Positions 36,288 through 45,900 of a DNA stretch of 64,000 bases are shown here, piece by piece (the first letter of the stretch is position 1; every line of letters begins with the position of its first letter). Source of the DNA: Kineothrix alysoides. Lineage in GTDB: Bacteria; Bacillota; Clostridia; Lachnospirales; Lachnospiraceae. The stretch covers positions 124,001 to 188,000 of the forward strand of contig NZ_JPNB01000002.1 of the NCBI RefSeq assembly GCF_000732725.1, read 5' to 3'. The notes under the pieces are model-generated. The model was not told the DNA's origin and did not search any database. It saw only the letters and a list, made by a program, of their open reading frames with translations. The position numbers and the translations under genes were made by a program.

Positions 36288-37916
36288 TTATTGCTCATTT
36301 GCAAAATAAGCATCCAACTGTACATTTGCTTCATCTACTACCTTGCTCATTCCAGCTGCTTCCAGCTTGTCAAGGAACTCAGGTAATGCGGTTGCAGGAT
36401 CAACTGAACCTACGCTCAATGCTAACGCATACTGCTCACCTACGTTTGCCAAAGTAGCGAGTTCTGTTTCAACGCTGGTAGGGTCAAACTGATATCCGAA
36501 TGCAGGAATAGCTTTTGCGCCTTCATAGTAAGGGATGAATACCTTCGTAAAGAAGTCTTTGCCTTCACCTTCCTGAGGAGGAAGCAGAGTAACGTTACCC
36601 ATACCGTTTCTCCAAGGCTGATAGTTATCATGTTCTTTCGTAAATACTACGAGTCCGTCATCATTTAAGTTATAGTGAGTACCTTCAACACCATACTCTA
36701 ACAATGTCATTAAATAAGGATCTGTGTTCAACAGGTTAAGGAATGCCATTGCTCTTTCAGGATTCTTGGAAGCTGTGGAAATAGCCATCATAGCGCCCTG
36801 TGTAGATGTCTTATCTACGTAAGGAGGTGTACAAGGAACGAATGCGACATCAATACCACGTTCCGCACTTGCCTGTACCTCGTATCCCAAAGCGTAAGAC
36901 TGCGTACCGATTAAATATTTACCATCCAACTGAGTAGCTGTACGTAAATCGTTTGCCGTCTGCTTGTTTGCACATCCGGGATCGATATAACCTGCCAGAT
37001 AATATTCACGAGTCTGCTCTACGAATTTCTTATATTCTTCTGTAGCAAATTTGTTAACAATCTTGCTTCCGAGATCTTTGGAAACGTCCGTAGGATCAAT
37101 GTAATAAGATAATACGTTAAGGCTTCCAGCGTCGCCATTTACGATGATGGAGTTATCTACCATTCTTTCCAGAACCGCGCCTTCAACGAGCAACGGATAG
37201 AAGTCAGCGCCTTCGCCTTCTTTAACGGTCTTAAGAATATCGCCGAAACCATAGTAATCGGTATTTCTGATATCGTCTAAAGTATAGCCGTATTTCTCTA
37301 ATAAGGTTACGTTAATATCCCATGTGTTCTGTGTTCCAAAATCTTTGAATCCCGGAAGAGCATAAACGCCGTATCCGTCGGAACCTTCGATTTCAGCACC
37401 AGTTTTCAGAACTTCCGGAGTAATATTCCAGATGTCGCTGCCGTAGTTTGCAAGTAAATTGGTTTCCGGATCATCAAGACGTACCCAAGCACCTTTTTTC
37501 GCAAAAGAGTTGTACTCATCTGCAGACCAAGAGCATGTAAAGTAAATATCTACATCGTCGCCGCCGTTGATTGCAAGCGTAGAGCCTTCATCGAAATCGC
37601 CCCATGTTCCCCAAATAGGCTCAAGAGTAACATTCAATTTCTCACCAAGGTATTCGTTTACTTTCGCCATAACCGCCTTATCGTCGTTTACGGTGCTTCC
37701 ATGGAGATACCATTTCAAAGTAACAGGTGTGGAAGTATCCAGAGTTGCTGCTTCTGCAGGAGCCTCTGTTGTTTCTTCCGCAGCAGGCGCTTCTGCTGTT
37801 TCCGTTGTTTCTGTTGACTCGGTAGCGGTTTCCGTGCTGCCGGTGCTGCCGCATCCTGCTAACATTGTAGCAGACATTGCGATGCAAAGTACGAGTGATA
37901 ATAATTTTTTCTTCAT
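36288..37916 (-). CDS. extracellular sugar-binding lipoprotein
   Basis: This 542-residue solute-binding protein is the ligand receptor of the ABC importer encoded upstream. The signal peptide ends in the lipobox LAGC (cysteine at residue 22), followed by a Thr/Glu/Ala-rich linker (about 25-60). The body includes DVDIYFTCSWSADEYNSFAKKGAW and the C-terminal FGYQFDPTSVETELATLANV, as in LplA/YtcQ-type binding proteins for complex saccharides. It is the last gene of the three-gene operon; no ATPase gene is present, so a shared MsmX-type ATPase is expected. Confidence 0.92.
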   Translation of the reverse strand: MKKKLLSLVLCIAMSATMLAGCGSTGSTETATESTETTETAEAPAAEETTEAPAEAATLDTSTPVTLKWYLHGSTVNDDKAVMAKVNEYLGEKLNVTLEPIWGTWGDFDEGSTLAINGGDDVDIYFTCSWSADEYNSFAKKGAWVRLDDPETNLLANYGSDIWNITPEVLKTGAEIEGSDGYGVYALPGFKDFGTQNTWDINVTLLEKYGYTLDDIRNTDYYGFGDILKTVKEGEGADFYPLLVEGAVLERMVDNSIIVNGDAGSLNVLSYYIDPTDVSKDLGSKIVNKFATEEYKKFVEQTREYYLAGYIDPGCANKQTANDLRTATQLDGKYLIGTQSYALGYEVQASAERGIDVAFVPCTPPYVDKTSTQGAMMAISTASKNPERAMAFLNLLNTDPYLMTLLEYGVEGTHYNLNDDGLVVFTKEHDNYQPWRNGMGNVTLLPPQEGEGKDFFTKVFIPYYEGAKAIPAFGYQFDPTSVETELATLANVGEQYALALSVGSVDPATALPEFLDKLEAAGMSKVVDEANVQLDAYFANEQ

Positions 37917-37990
37917 GCTTACCTCCCTAAAAATAATTTATAGTTTTTATGTAAGTGGCGTTATTGCCAGACCTACCGTGTGGATGGGCA

Positions 37991-38944
37991 TCAGCCCTTT
38001 ACGGAGCCTATCGTAAGACCCGCGATGATGTATCTTTGGAAGAACGGATAAGCAAAGGCGATGGGAACTACAATTAATACTACCAAGGCCATTCTAAGGC
38101 TCTGCGTAGGCAGTTTGCTGGCAGCCGCAACTGCATCCGCTCCCATGTTGGCGCTGTTCTTTGCCAGATATTCCACGTTCCTCTGCATTTGCATAAGTAA
38201 ATATTGAAGCGGAATCTTTGCTCTTTCTCTTACATACAGCAATGCGATGAACCATTCGTTCCAGTATGCCAGAGCATTCAGCAATGCGATGGTCGCAATA
38301 CCGGGCTTCGCAATCGGTACGATAATGCGGAATAACGTATTGTATTCCCCGCTGCCGTCGATAGCCGCTGCCTCAATCAGTTCCTCAGGAACAGAACTTT
38401 GGAAAAACGTTCTCATAACGATAATATTAAACGGATTTACCAAAAGCGGTACGATGAGCGCCGCATAGTTATCGCTGAGTCCCAACATCTGCTTACATAC
38501 CATGTAAGTCGGTACCAATCCGCCTCCGAAGAGCATAGTGAAAAAGCTGAAAAAGGAGAAAAAGCTTCTATACTTAAAATCTCTGCGGAAGAGTGCATAC
38601 GAATACAGAACGCAAATTAATACGCTGAGTATCGTACCTACTATCGTAATGAAAAAGCTGTTGAAATAGGACAACCATAACTGGTCTCCCAGTTTCATTA
38701 TGTATTTATAAGCCTCTACTCCCCATGACACCGGAGTAAATGAATATCCAATCTGTCTAATGCTTTCTTCCGCCGTGAACGAAATAATTACAACGAAGAT
38801 GAATGGAATAACGCATGCCGCACAGAACAATGTCATAACGATGTTGATAACGATTTCTGCCGGAACACTCACTGCGTTAAAGGGCCTTTTTTTCTTGTAG
38901 CCTAAAGCCATCTGTGCATTTTTACTCACTTTGATTCCCTCCAT
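37991..38944 (-). CDS. sugar ABC transporter permease (LplC/YtcP type)
   Basis: This 317-residue permease has six membrane segments, with the EAA loop near residue 195 (EELIEAAAIDGSGEYNTLFRIIVPIAKPGIATI). The C-terminal PFFQRYIIAGLTIGSVKG is typical of the YtcP/LplC group, which pairs with LplB-type permeases for import of complex polysaccharide fragments. The ATG overlaps the stop of the upstream permease gene by one base. Confidence 0.94.
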   Translation of the reverse strand: MEGIKVSKNAQMALGYKKKRPFNAVSVPAEIVINIVMTLFCAACVIPFIFVVIISFTAEESIRQIGYSFTPVSWGVEAYKYIMKLGDQLWLSYFNSFFITIVGTILSVLICVLYSYALFRRDFKYRSFFSFFSFFTMLFGGGLVPTYMVCKQMLGLSDNYAALIVPLLVNPFNIIVMRTFFQSSVPEELIEAAAIDGSGEYNTLFRIIVPIAKPGIATIALLNALAYWNEWFIALLYVRERAKIPLQYLLMQMQRNVEYLAKNSANMGADAVAAASKLPTQSLRMALVVLIVVPIAFAYPFFQRYIIAGLTIGSVKG

Positions 38945-39909
38945 TAGAACAAGCTGCTGTCCTTGTCAAATTTACTTACAATACTGTTAGCAACCATGAT
39001 GCATATAAATCCGACAACATTCTGCAAAAGTCCGGCCGCCGTCGTCATACTGTAATTCTGTGTCGCAATCATCGCGCGGTATACATAAGTATCGATTACC
39101 TGCGTTACCGGCATAAGCGGTCCGGAACTCATCGGCACCTGATAGAACAATCCGAAATCGGCGTTGAAAATCTTACCTACCGCCAGTATGAAGAGTATAA
39201 TAATCATTGTTTTCAAATGAGGCAGCGTCACATAAAAAACCTGCTGCAGCTTTGACGCTCCGTCGATGCTGGCTGCCTCGTACTGCGTCGCGTCGATACC
39301 TGTAATAGCCGCCAGATACAAGACAACCGAATATCCGGTACTCTTCCATATGTAAGCTATCGTCAATATGTATGGCCAAGGTTTTGTGCTGTTATAAAAG
39401 TCGATTGGCTGCATTCCCCACGTCTGCATCGCATGTGTTAAAAGTCCGTTTGTGGGATCCAGAAACGCCTGGACAAAGTAGCTCGCTACTACCCAGCTCA
39501 AAAAGTAAGGGAAGAACATCAATGTCTGATATGTTTTCGCAACGAACTTCTTGGTAACCTCATTCAATATAACCGCAAAGGTTACAGAAATCAGCAGTCC
39601 TAATATGATGAAGACTGTATTGTAGCCTAAAGTATTCCGAATCATAACCCATGAATCCTTGGTCATAAACAGAAACTTAAAATTCTTTATCCCCACAAAA
39701 TTACTATTCATTATATTATTAATTAACGACGGCGCTTTCGTGTATATCTTATAATCCTGAAATGCCATCACGATGCCGAACATCGGCAGGTAGCGAAGCA
39801 GTATCAGCCAAATAGCTCCGGGCGCCACCATGGTAAGCAACATAAATGTCTTCTTTCTTCTTGCTGAAACCGTCGTATTTGCCTTCTTCGCAACAGATAC
39901 TCGTGACAT
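38944..39909 (-). CDS. sugar ABC transporter permease (LplB/YteP type)
   Basis: About 321 residues with six membrane segments and the EAA loop ITGIDATQYEAASIDGASKLQQVFYVTLPHLKTM. The start MSRVSVAKKANTTV at 39909 has GAGGAGAG upstream; the longer frame to 39954 has no site. First gene of the operon. In Bacillus, YteP/YtcP/YtcQ systems take up rhamnogalacturonan fragments; the rhamnose genes 8 kb away would suit that substrate, but this is inference. Confidence 0.93.
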   Translation of the reverse strand: MSRVSVAKKANTTVSARRKKTFMLLTMVAPGAIWLILLRYLPMFGIVMAFQDYKIYTKAPSLINNIMNSNFVGIKNFKFLFMTKDSWVMIRNTLGYNTVFIILGLLISVTFAVILNEVTKKFVAKTYQTLMFFPYFLSWVVASYFVQAFLDPTNGLLTHAMQTWGMQPIDFYNSTKPWPYILTIAYIWKSTGYSVVLYLAAITGIDATQYEAASIDGASKLQQVFYVTLPHLKTMIIILFILAVGKIFNADFGLFYQVPMSSGPLMPVTQVIDTYVYRAMIATQNYSMTTAAGLLQNVVGFICIMVANSIVSKFDKDSSLF

Positions 39910-40287
39910 TCTATCTCTCCTCTCGTTTGTCCTTATCTTCAAGTCTGAAATCATTTTGTGTCTTGTGATTTCTTAAGTAAATCATACACAAAAGCCTTCG
40001 TTCTTACCATTTCTTATGTTGCCCTTTTTTGTATATTATTGTTCACATATTTCGTTACTGTTCACTCCGTTCTCAGTAACGCATGATTTCTGCATTTAAA
40101 TTTGCTTCGTGAAACAGAAATCATCTCACAAATCGCGTTCTTACGCAGCTTAACAGCAAGTGTTAAGCTACTGTGTGAACCAATGTAACCATATTTCCAG
40201 TTCAGACAGTGCCTGATGTATAATTTGTTGCCAAAGAAGTGCCATTGGTGTATATTTAAAGTAAATTTTTATAAGGAGTTATGGAAT
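39910..40287. other. divergent intergenic region with three successive hairpins
   Basis: The region between the ABC operon and the methyltransferase gene contains a GTTACTG/CAGTAAC hairpin unit (40054-40080), a 10-bp stem ATGATTTCTG/CAGAAATCAT (40083-40092 with 40115-40124), and a perfect 9-bp stem AGCTTAACA/TGTTAAGCT with a 5-base loop (40147-40169). The first unit is repeated at 46510. Promoters of both operons must lie here but none is clear. Confidence 0.6.
40054..40080. repeat. 27-bp palindromic repeat, copy 1
   Basis: A 27-base unit starting GTTACTGTTCACTC and ending TTCTCAGTAAC. The ends are inverted repeats of 7 bases. It matches 46510-46536 at 26 of 27 positions. Confidence 0.8.
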
Positions 40288-41154
40288 ATGTGGATTGCAG
40301 ATCAGTGGAAAGATTATGAAGTAATAGATACCTCTTCAGGGGAAAAATTGGAAAAGTGGGGCGATTATCTCTTGGTCCGCCCGGACCCTCAGGTCATATG
40401 GAATACAGAGAAAAAGAATGCCGGATGGAAAAAAAAGAACGGCCATTACCACCGCAGCGCTAAAGGTGGCGGCGAATGGGAGTTCTTCCATCTTCCTAAC
40501 GAATGGAGTATAAAATACCGTAATCTTACTTTTCATTTGAAACCGTTCAGCTTCAAGCATACCGGACTTTTTCCCGAGCAGGCGGTGAACTGGGACTGGT
40601 TCTCCTCCTTGATCGCACAAGCGGACAGGCCCATCAAGGTGCTCAATCTGTTCGCTTACACCGGAGGCGCCACTCTCGCTGCAGCAAAAGCAGGAGCTCA
40701 GGTCACGCACGTGGATGCTTCCAAAGGTATGGTGAACTGGGCGAAGGAAAATGCTGCTGCCTCCGGCCTTTCCGATGCTCCTATCCGCTGGCTGGTGGAT
40801 GACTGCGTCAAATTCGTAGAGCGGGAGGTTCGCCGGGGCAGCACCTATGATGCCATCATTATGGACCCGCCCTCCTATGGCCGCGGACCAAAGGGCGAAA
40901 TATGGAAAATAGAAGAGAGCATCTTTCCCTTCATCGAACTGACGGCAAAAATACTCTCTAAGGATGCTCTTTTTTATTTAGTTAATTCTTATACTACCGG
41001 GCTGCAGCCTGCAGTTCTTTCTTATATGATCCAACTAGCCGTAGCTTCCAAGCTCGGCGGACACGTAGCGGCCGAAGAAATTGGCCTTCCGGTAACGGAC
41101 AGCGGCCTCATTCTTCCCTGCGGTGCTTCCGGAAGATGGCAAAGGAATGCATAA
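40288..41154 (+). CDS. class I SAM-dependent methyltransferase (RlmI-like)
   Basis: About 288 residues. The Rossmann motif I is LNLFAYTGGATLAAAKAGAQVTHVDASKGMV and the catalytic-type motif IV is IIMDPPSYGRGPKG, as in rRNA methyltransferases of the RlmI/RlmK C-terminal type; the PUA domain of RlmI is missing. The ATG at 40288 is taken as start because the frame upstream to 40216 is unlike protein. The stop codon sits in the loop of a long hairpin. Confidence 0.85.
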   Translation: MWIADQWKDYEVIDTSSGEKLEKWGDYLLVRPDPQVIWNTEKKNAGWKKKNGHYHRSAKGGGEWEFFHLPNEWSIKYRNLTFHLKPFSFKHTGLFPEQAVNWDWFSSLIAQADRPIKVLNLFAYTGGATLAAAKAGAQVTHVDASKGMVNWAKENAAASGLSDAPIRWLVDDCVKFVEREVRRGSTYDAIIMDPPSYGRGPKGEIWKIEESIFPFIELTAKILSKDALFYLVNSYTTGLQPAVLSYMIQLAVASKLGGHVAAEEIGLPVTDSGLILPCGASGRWQRNA

Positions 41155-41171
41155 GCGTTCCTTTGCCATCT
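41134..41171 (+). other. 17-bp hairpin with the stop codon in its loop
   Basis: 41134-41150 pairs with 41155-41171 over 17 bp (one G-U) around a 4-base loop ATAA that contains the methyltransferase stop TAA. No U-tract follows on either strand. It could stabilise the mRNA end or block ribosome release; it may also serve as a weak bidirectional terminator. Confidence 0.75.
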
Positions 41172-41213
41172 CATAGGAAGACAAACCGATGCGCAACTGC
41201 GTACTGCTCGCTG

Positions 41214-41699
41214 TTATATGCCTTGAACACTTAAAGCAATCATCACAACTACCATAATAAGTATATAAACCGCCAGTACAACGCCTGCAATAATCAGGTA
41301 AGCCTTAAAAAAGTTGGATTTACTTTTCTTTTCCGTCTTGCTGAATGCCCATACAAAAACCAGAACGATGCCCACGCAAGGTACGAACATAGCTAAAAGC
41401 AGCGAAACTAACCATTCGCCCACACTCATGGGCTCCTCCAGCTCTTGCTGATAACCGCCCTGCGATGGATATTGGTATCCTTGCCCGCCCTGCTGACCGT
41501 AGCCGTAACCTTGATTCTGGCCGCTGTTCCCATAGCTATTCTGCTGGCCATAGCCCTGTCCCTGCTCTTCGTATCCGCCCTGCTGACCGTAGGCATAACC
41601 CTGATTCTGATTGCTGTTTCCATACGGTTCCGGTCCGGTTCCGGTAAATACTCCGCCTTGCTGCGTCCCGTCATTTGGGTACAGATTGTTGTTATCCAT
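41214..41699 (-). CDS. Gly/Gln/Tyr-rich membrane protein
   Basis: The product of about 161 residues starts MDNNNLYPNDGTQQGG and has a low-complexity N-terminal half with repeats of the GYGQQ type (about residues 25-85), then two membrane segments: WLVSLLLAMFVPCVGIVLVFVWAF and AYLIIAGVVLAVYILIMVVVMIAL. The topology resembles DUF4190-like or interferon-induced-type small membrane proteins common in Lachnospiraceae. No function is known. The start at 41699 is better than 41741, since GGAGG lies upstream. Confidence 0.75.
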   Translation of the reverse strand: MDNNNLYPNDGTQQGGVFTGTGPEPYGNSNQNQGYAYGQQGGYEEQGQGYGQQNSYGNSGQNQGYGYGQQGGQGYQYPSQGGYQQELEEPMSVGEWLVSLLLAMFVPCVGIVLVFVWAFSKTEKKSKSNFFKAYLIIAGVVLAVYILIMVVVMIALSVQGI

Positions 41700-41761
41700 C
41701 GTGTGATTTCCTCCCTCATTTATGTATACTTTTTTCTTCACTATATACAGTATTCATTTTA

Positions 41762-42232
41762 TCATATACCTAATAACCTATGCAAGATTTCTCTGTATCC
41801 GGGAACATATCTTTCCAAAAAACTGCCTCCCGTATAGACATACGGCGGCCTTTCGGGAAACACGGTGCACATCCGGTATACATATACCGCAAGCATAGCA
41901 ATCCCAAGAATTATCAACCCGCGCTTCCAGCCCTTTATCCTTTTTCCGAGGATATAACGGTATACGGCGCAGTAGCCGATAAATAATATGACAGGAAGCG
42001 CCATCGGATTGAGATTCCATGAGCGTACGAACTGCCCTGTCAATATGAAAAATACGGCCCGCGTCATTCCGCAGCCCGCACAAGGAAGGCCCGTCAGTAT
42101 AACCAGCGGGCAAAAAGCATGATATATGGCGTGTACAATAATATAGTAAGCCGTAAAAGCGAGAAGGGCTTCCTTCGCATTCCACAAATCCTCCCCTATC
42201 CGCTTACTTATCTCCTTTATCCTCCGTTTCAT
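41762..42232 (-). CDS. DUF2752 membrane protein
   Basis: The 156-residue product has three or four membrane segments and the DUF2752 signature CPLVILTGLPCAGCGMTRAVFFILTGQF, with its CxGCGMTR cysteines, followed by SWNLNPMALP. Function unknown. It lies just upstream of the GYGQQ protein gene on the same strand, so the two are probably co-transcribed and membrane partners. Confidence 0.85.
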   Translation of the reverse strand: MKRRIKEISKRIGEDLWNAKEALLAFTAYYIIVHAIYHAFCPLVILTGLPCAGCGMTRAVFFILTGQFVRSWNLNPMALPVILFIGYCAVYRYILGKRIKGWKRGLIILGIAMLAVYVYRMCTVFPERPPYVYTGGSFLERYVPGYREILHRLLGI

Positions 42233-42312
42233 GCTCCCTCCCGCTTAATAACTCCTTACCTTATTCTTCTCCTGCGATATATTACCGGCTTTCTTTTCTG
42301 TCCCGCACCTTG

Positions 42313-44193
42313 TCACTGGCTTTCTATCCTGCCTTTCAACTCCTCAAGATACATCCAGCGGTCCATCCTCTCTTCCAGCCTCTGCTCGGTTTCTTCTTTT
42401 TCCTTTGTCAGCTCATTTAACTTTATGAAATCTGTGGAAGCCCTGAGAATCCTTTCTTCCAATACCTCAAGATATTCCTCCAGCTTCGCGATTTCATCCT
42501 CTATCGTTTCGTAGTCCTGCTGCTCTTTGTAGGTAAACTTAAGCTTAGATGACTGCACCTTCCAGCTCTTTTTCCCACTTTTTTCCTCCGCGCCATTTAT
42601 GGCGCTGTTATTTATGACGCTGCTCTTTACGACCTTCCCGCCAACGCTTCCGTCGGATTCCTGCGCCGCAACAGCATTCATCGCTTCCTTCTTATTCGAA
42701 TAATCCGTATATCCGCCTTCATATTGGCGCAGCTTTCCATCTCCTTCGAAGGCAAAAATCCTGCGCACCGTTCGATCTAAAAAGTATCTGTCGTGCGAAA
42801 CGGTTATAACGATTCCGGGAAAACGGTCCAGATAGTCCTCCAGCACCGCCAGTGTGGCAATGTCCAAATCGTTGGTGGGCTCGTCCAGAATCAATACATT
42901 AGGCGCACTCATAAGCACTTTCAACAACGCCAGCCTGCGCTTCTCCCCTCCCGACAGCTTGCCGATCAAGGTATACTGCTCGCTTCCTGAAAACAAAAAG
43001 CGCTCCAGCATTTGGGAGGCTGTAATACTTCCGTCCTCGGTCTTCACATATTCCGCTACGTCCCTGATATAATCGATGGCCTTCTTATCCTGCGGCATCT
43101 CCAGAGCTGCTATCTCTTGGGCGTAGTAACCGATTTTTACAGTCTGTCCTATCTCCACGCTGCCTGAATCCGGCTCACACTGTCCCGTCAGTATCTTCAT
43201 AAGAGTAGTCTTACCGCATCCGTTCTCTCCAATAAAACCAATTCTGTCTTCTTTCAGGAAAAGATAGGAAAAATCATCGATCAAAACCTTTTCCCCGTAG
43301 CGCTTGCTGACATGGCTGATTTCGACTGTGGTTTTTCCAAGCCTCGAGGCTACCGAACTCATCTCTACCTTCGCATCACAAGAAGGAGCCTGCACCTGCT
43401 TCAGCTCCTCGTATCTCTCCAGCCTCGCTTTTTGCTTGGTAGAACGAGCCCTCGCTCCACGCTTCACCCATTCCAGCTCTGTACGCAGAATCGACTGCCG
43501 CTTCCTCTCTCCTGCGAAAGATTCCTCCTCGCGCATTGCCTTTAGCTCTAAATAGCCGGAATAATTCGCTTGATAGGAATATATCTGTCCTTTATCAATT
43601 TCTACGATTCTATTCGATACACTGTCAAGAAAATAGCGGTCGTGAGTTACCATAACGATAGCTCCGCTTCTCTTTTTCAGCATATCCTCCAACCAGTCTG
43701 CCATCTCGTTGTCCAGATGATTGGTAGGCTCATCCAAGATGAGGATATCCGCCGGAGAAAGCAGAGCCGCCGCTAATGCCAGCCTTTTTCGCTGCCCGCC
43801 GGAAAGAGTTCCGCATTTTGCCGTTATATCTGCGATTCCAATCCGCATCAGCATGGCCTTTGCATCGCTTTCCTTCGCCCAGGCCTCCTCGCCCACGCCT
43901 TCCGCACGGAGTTTCTCCTTCGTCTCCTTCAGTACGGCCTGTAAGGCAGTTTCCTCTTCATCGAAGTTAGGGTGTTGGGACAGATAAGTGCAGATGACAT
44001 GATTAGCCCGAATGACATTCCCTTCATCCGGTTCCTCCAGTCCCGCCATCATCTTCAGCAAGGTAGACTTGCCTGTTCCGTTGATGCCGATAACTCCCAC
44101 TTTCTCCCCCTCCTGCAAATAAAAGGAAGTATGGTCGAACAGTTTCCGTTCGCCGTAGGATTTCACTATATTTTCAACTGTAAGTATATTCAT
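42313..44193 (-). CDS. ABC-F family ATPase (Uup/YdiF type)
   Basis: About 626 residues with two ABC domains and no membrane segment. Domain 1: GINGTGKST, LSGGQRKRLALAAALL, ILILDEPTNHLD. Domain 2: GENGCGKTT, KLSGGEKRRLALLKVL, VLILDEPTNDLD. The arm/linker region (about 230-300) and a C-terminal coiled coil (about 560-620) are present. Such proteins act on the ribosome. The start MNILTVENIVKSYGERKLF at 44193 is the family N-terminus; upstream frame residues overlap dnaJ-like coding sequence. Antibiotic resistance cannot be concluded. Confidence 0.93.
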   Translation of the reverse strand: MNILTVENIVKSYGERKLFDHTSFYLQEGEKVGVIGINGTGKSTLLKMMAGLEEPDEGNVIRANHVICTYLSQHPNFDEEETALQAVLKETKEKLRAEGVGEEAWAKESDAKAMLMRIGIADITAKCGTLSGGQRKRLALAAALLSPADILILDEPTNHLDNEMADWLEDMLKKRSGAIVMVTHDRYFLDSVSNRIVEIDKGQIYSYQANYSGYLELKAMREEESFAGERKRQSILRTELEWVKRGARARSTKQKARLERYEELKQVQAPSCDAKVEMSSVASRLGKTTVEISHVSKRYGEKVLIDDFSYLFLKEDRIGFIGENGCGKTTLMKILTGQCEPDSGSVEIGQTVKIGYYAQEIAALEMPQDKKAIDYIRDVAEYVKTEDGSITASQMLERFLFSGSEQYTLIGKLSGGEKRRLALLKVLMSAPNVLILDEPTNDLDIATLAVLEDYLDRFPGIVITVSHDRYFLDRTVRRIFAFEGDGKLRQYEGGYTDYSNKKEAMNAVAAQESDGSVGGKVVKSSVINNSAINGAEEKSGKKSWKVQSSKLKFTYKEQQDYETIEDEIAKLEEYLEVLEERILRASTDFIKLNELTKEKEETEQRLEERMDRWMYLEELKGRIESQ

Positions 44194-44207
44194 AAATGTT
44201 ATAACTC

Positions 44208-44921
44208 CTAATATCCCCCATACGGTATTCCGCCTCCGCAGCACATTCCGCCGCTTCCGCAGCAAATATTACATATTATATTAGCGATGCACAGCTTGAC
44301 GCATATATTTCCGTGCCCCATATAGGGATTTCCATAAGCATACTGTCTTTGCTGATACTGAGTGCCGCCATTTTCAAACCGGTATGCCAGATTACTGTAA
44401 TCCGGATTCCCCGGTTCCATGACTGCTGCCCGTTTAGCATGCTCCATCGCCGCTACGTTATTTCCCAGCCCCGCATGGGCAAGTGCACTATAATAATACC
44501 ATCTTGCACCCTTTTCGTCCATGCCGTCAAGTACAGTTCTCGCTTCTTTATAATATCCGTTTCTTATATAATTGCCTGCAGCACGCAAATGACCATCCTC
44601 TTCATAACCCGTGCTAGTGCTGTCTCCGAAGCCTCCAAACCCGCCAAAGCCACCGAAACCGCCATAATAGCCGCCGCTGCCATAGCCACCGCTTCCGTAA
44701 CCTCCATAGCCTGAGTCACTTCCATAGCCCTCCGTACGCTCCTTCATGATCTGGCTGTAGGCCTCCTGAATAGTCTTGAACTTTTCCTCCGCCTGCACCT
44801 TATTCGGACTGTTGACATTAGCGTCGGGATGGTATTTTCTGCTCAGCGCTCTGTATGCTTTTTTTATCTCTTCTTCGGTAGCATCCGGGGATACTCCCAG
44901 TATTTCATAAGGATTTATCAT
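44208..44921 (-). CDS. J-domain protein with Gly-rich and Cys-rich tails
   Basis: About 237 residues. The start [36 protein letters not shown] is a J domain with HPD intact, so it can stimulate an Hsp70. A glycine/tyrosine-rich linker (about residues 70-105), a TPR-like part (about 110-185) and a cysteine-rich tail ([15 protein letters not shown]) follow. The start overlaps the upstream DUF5685 stop as ATGA. The classical DnaJ zinc domain is missing. Confidence 0.9.
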   Translation of the reverse strand: MINPYEILGVSPDATEEEIKKAYRALSRKYHPDANVNSPNKVQAEEKFKTIQEAYSQIMKERTEGYGSDSGYGGYGSGGYGSGGYYGGFGGFGGFGGFGDSTSTGYEEDGHLRAAGNYIRNGYYKEARTVLDGMDEKGARWYYYSALAHAGLGNNVAAMEHAKRAAVMEPGNPDYSNLAYRFENGGTQYQQRQYAYGNPYMGHGNICVKLCIANIICNICCGSGGMCCGGGIPYGGY

Positions 44922-45769
44922 TGTTCCTGCGCCTGCCCCTTTTCTCTCGTTTCTCTTTCCGAGTGTATTTTTTCGTAGCGGTACCATACACCCGAATAAA
45001 TGATATTCCTAAGGATTTCGATATAATCCAAAATCGGCAGCTTCTCAAATTCCTTGGAGCATTCTGCCATCATCATGACGAGAATGCTTCTGCATTGCTC
45101 TTCGAAATCAGGATGTTTATATAACTGGTAAAAGGGGTTATAATTTCCTTCCTTTAAGTCTTTTTCTATATCCTCATACGCATCGCACAAATAGATGAAT
45201 TTTCCCAGATATAATCCCATTCTATAGAGAGTCTCTTTCCATTCATCCTCCTTATATACCATGATTTCGGCCATAACCTCCCCAAACAGGCGGGACATCT
45301 CATCAATATCTATGCAGCCGCCTATCTCCTTCCGGGTAATCTGCTCCATCAATGCTTCGATACGGCGAATTTTGAATCCATACTTCTGCTCCAGGTGATG
45401 ATAGCCCTTCTTAAGCAACTGGGCATATAGCAGTTTGCCGTATTTCTTATTATCCATCCAGTCGTCCTTGCATTTGTAATAGGACAGCAAAATGTTCATA
45501 TCCGCTGCGTATTCTGTGTACTCATTTATCTTCGTCATATGCCTTTCGAAAGGATGTGCAACGCATTTGCAGTAATCCGTCTCTGTCTGTGATTCGTATA
45601 AGCCGGAGAGCAGCATGATGATAAAGGTCATATCATAGGACAGAGTCATCTGCCCGGTCAAACCGTATTTTTCCTTTAATACTTTGCATAAACCGCAGTA
45701 ATAGGCTTGATAGACATCAAATTCCTTGAATTTCATATCTCCTTTGTTGATGATTATATATCCGAACAT
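44918..45769 (-). CDS. DUF5685 family protein
   Basis: The 283-residue product starts [36 protein letters not shown] and is of the DUF5685 type, with a conserved YxGLC near the start, CVAHPFERH near residue 92 and [18 protein letters not shown] near 205; the last resembles the helical-bundle metal or prenyl-diphosphate-like aspartate motif. It overlaps the J-domain gene by 4 bases. This pairing recurs in Lachnospiraceae, which suggests a shared but unknown task. Confidence 0.85.
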   Translation of the reverse strand: MFGYIIINKGDMKFKEFDVYQAYYCGLCKVLKEKYGLTGQMTLSYDMTFIIMLLSGLYESQTETDYCKCVAHPFERHMTKINEYTEYAADMNILLSYYKCKDDWMDNKKYGKLLYAQLLKKGYHHLEQKYGFKIRRIEALMEQITRKEIGGCIDIDEMSRLFGEVMAEIMVYKEDEWKETLYRMGLYLGKFIYLCDAYEDIEKDLKEGNYNPFYQLYKHPDFEEQCRSILVMMMAECSKEFEKLPILDYIEILRNIIYSGVWYRYEKIHSERETREKGQAQEQ

Positions 45770-45900
45770 CGTATCACCTCTTAATATTACATATAGTAAC
45801 CAACATTTTTATTCTTCTATCAATACTCTATTATCCTACCGTTTTAAGCCGTATATATCAATAAAACTGCTATAAACAATTTATTAAAAAAGAGTCCGTT

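Noticed and set aside
42313-44193. Antibiotic resistance ABC-F gene
   Set aside because: The coiled-coil C-terminus and overall features fit the housekeeping Uup/YdiF group; nothing points to resistance.
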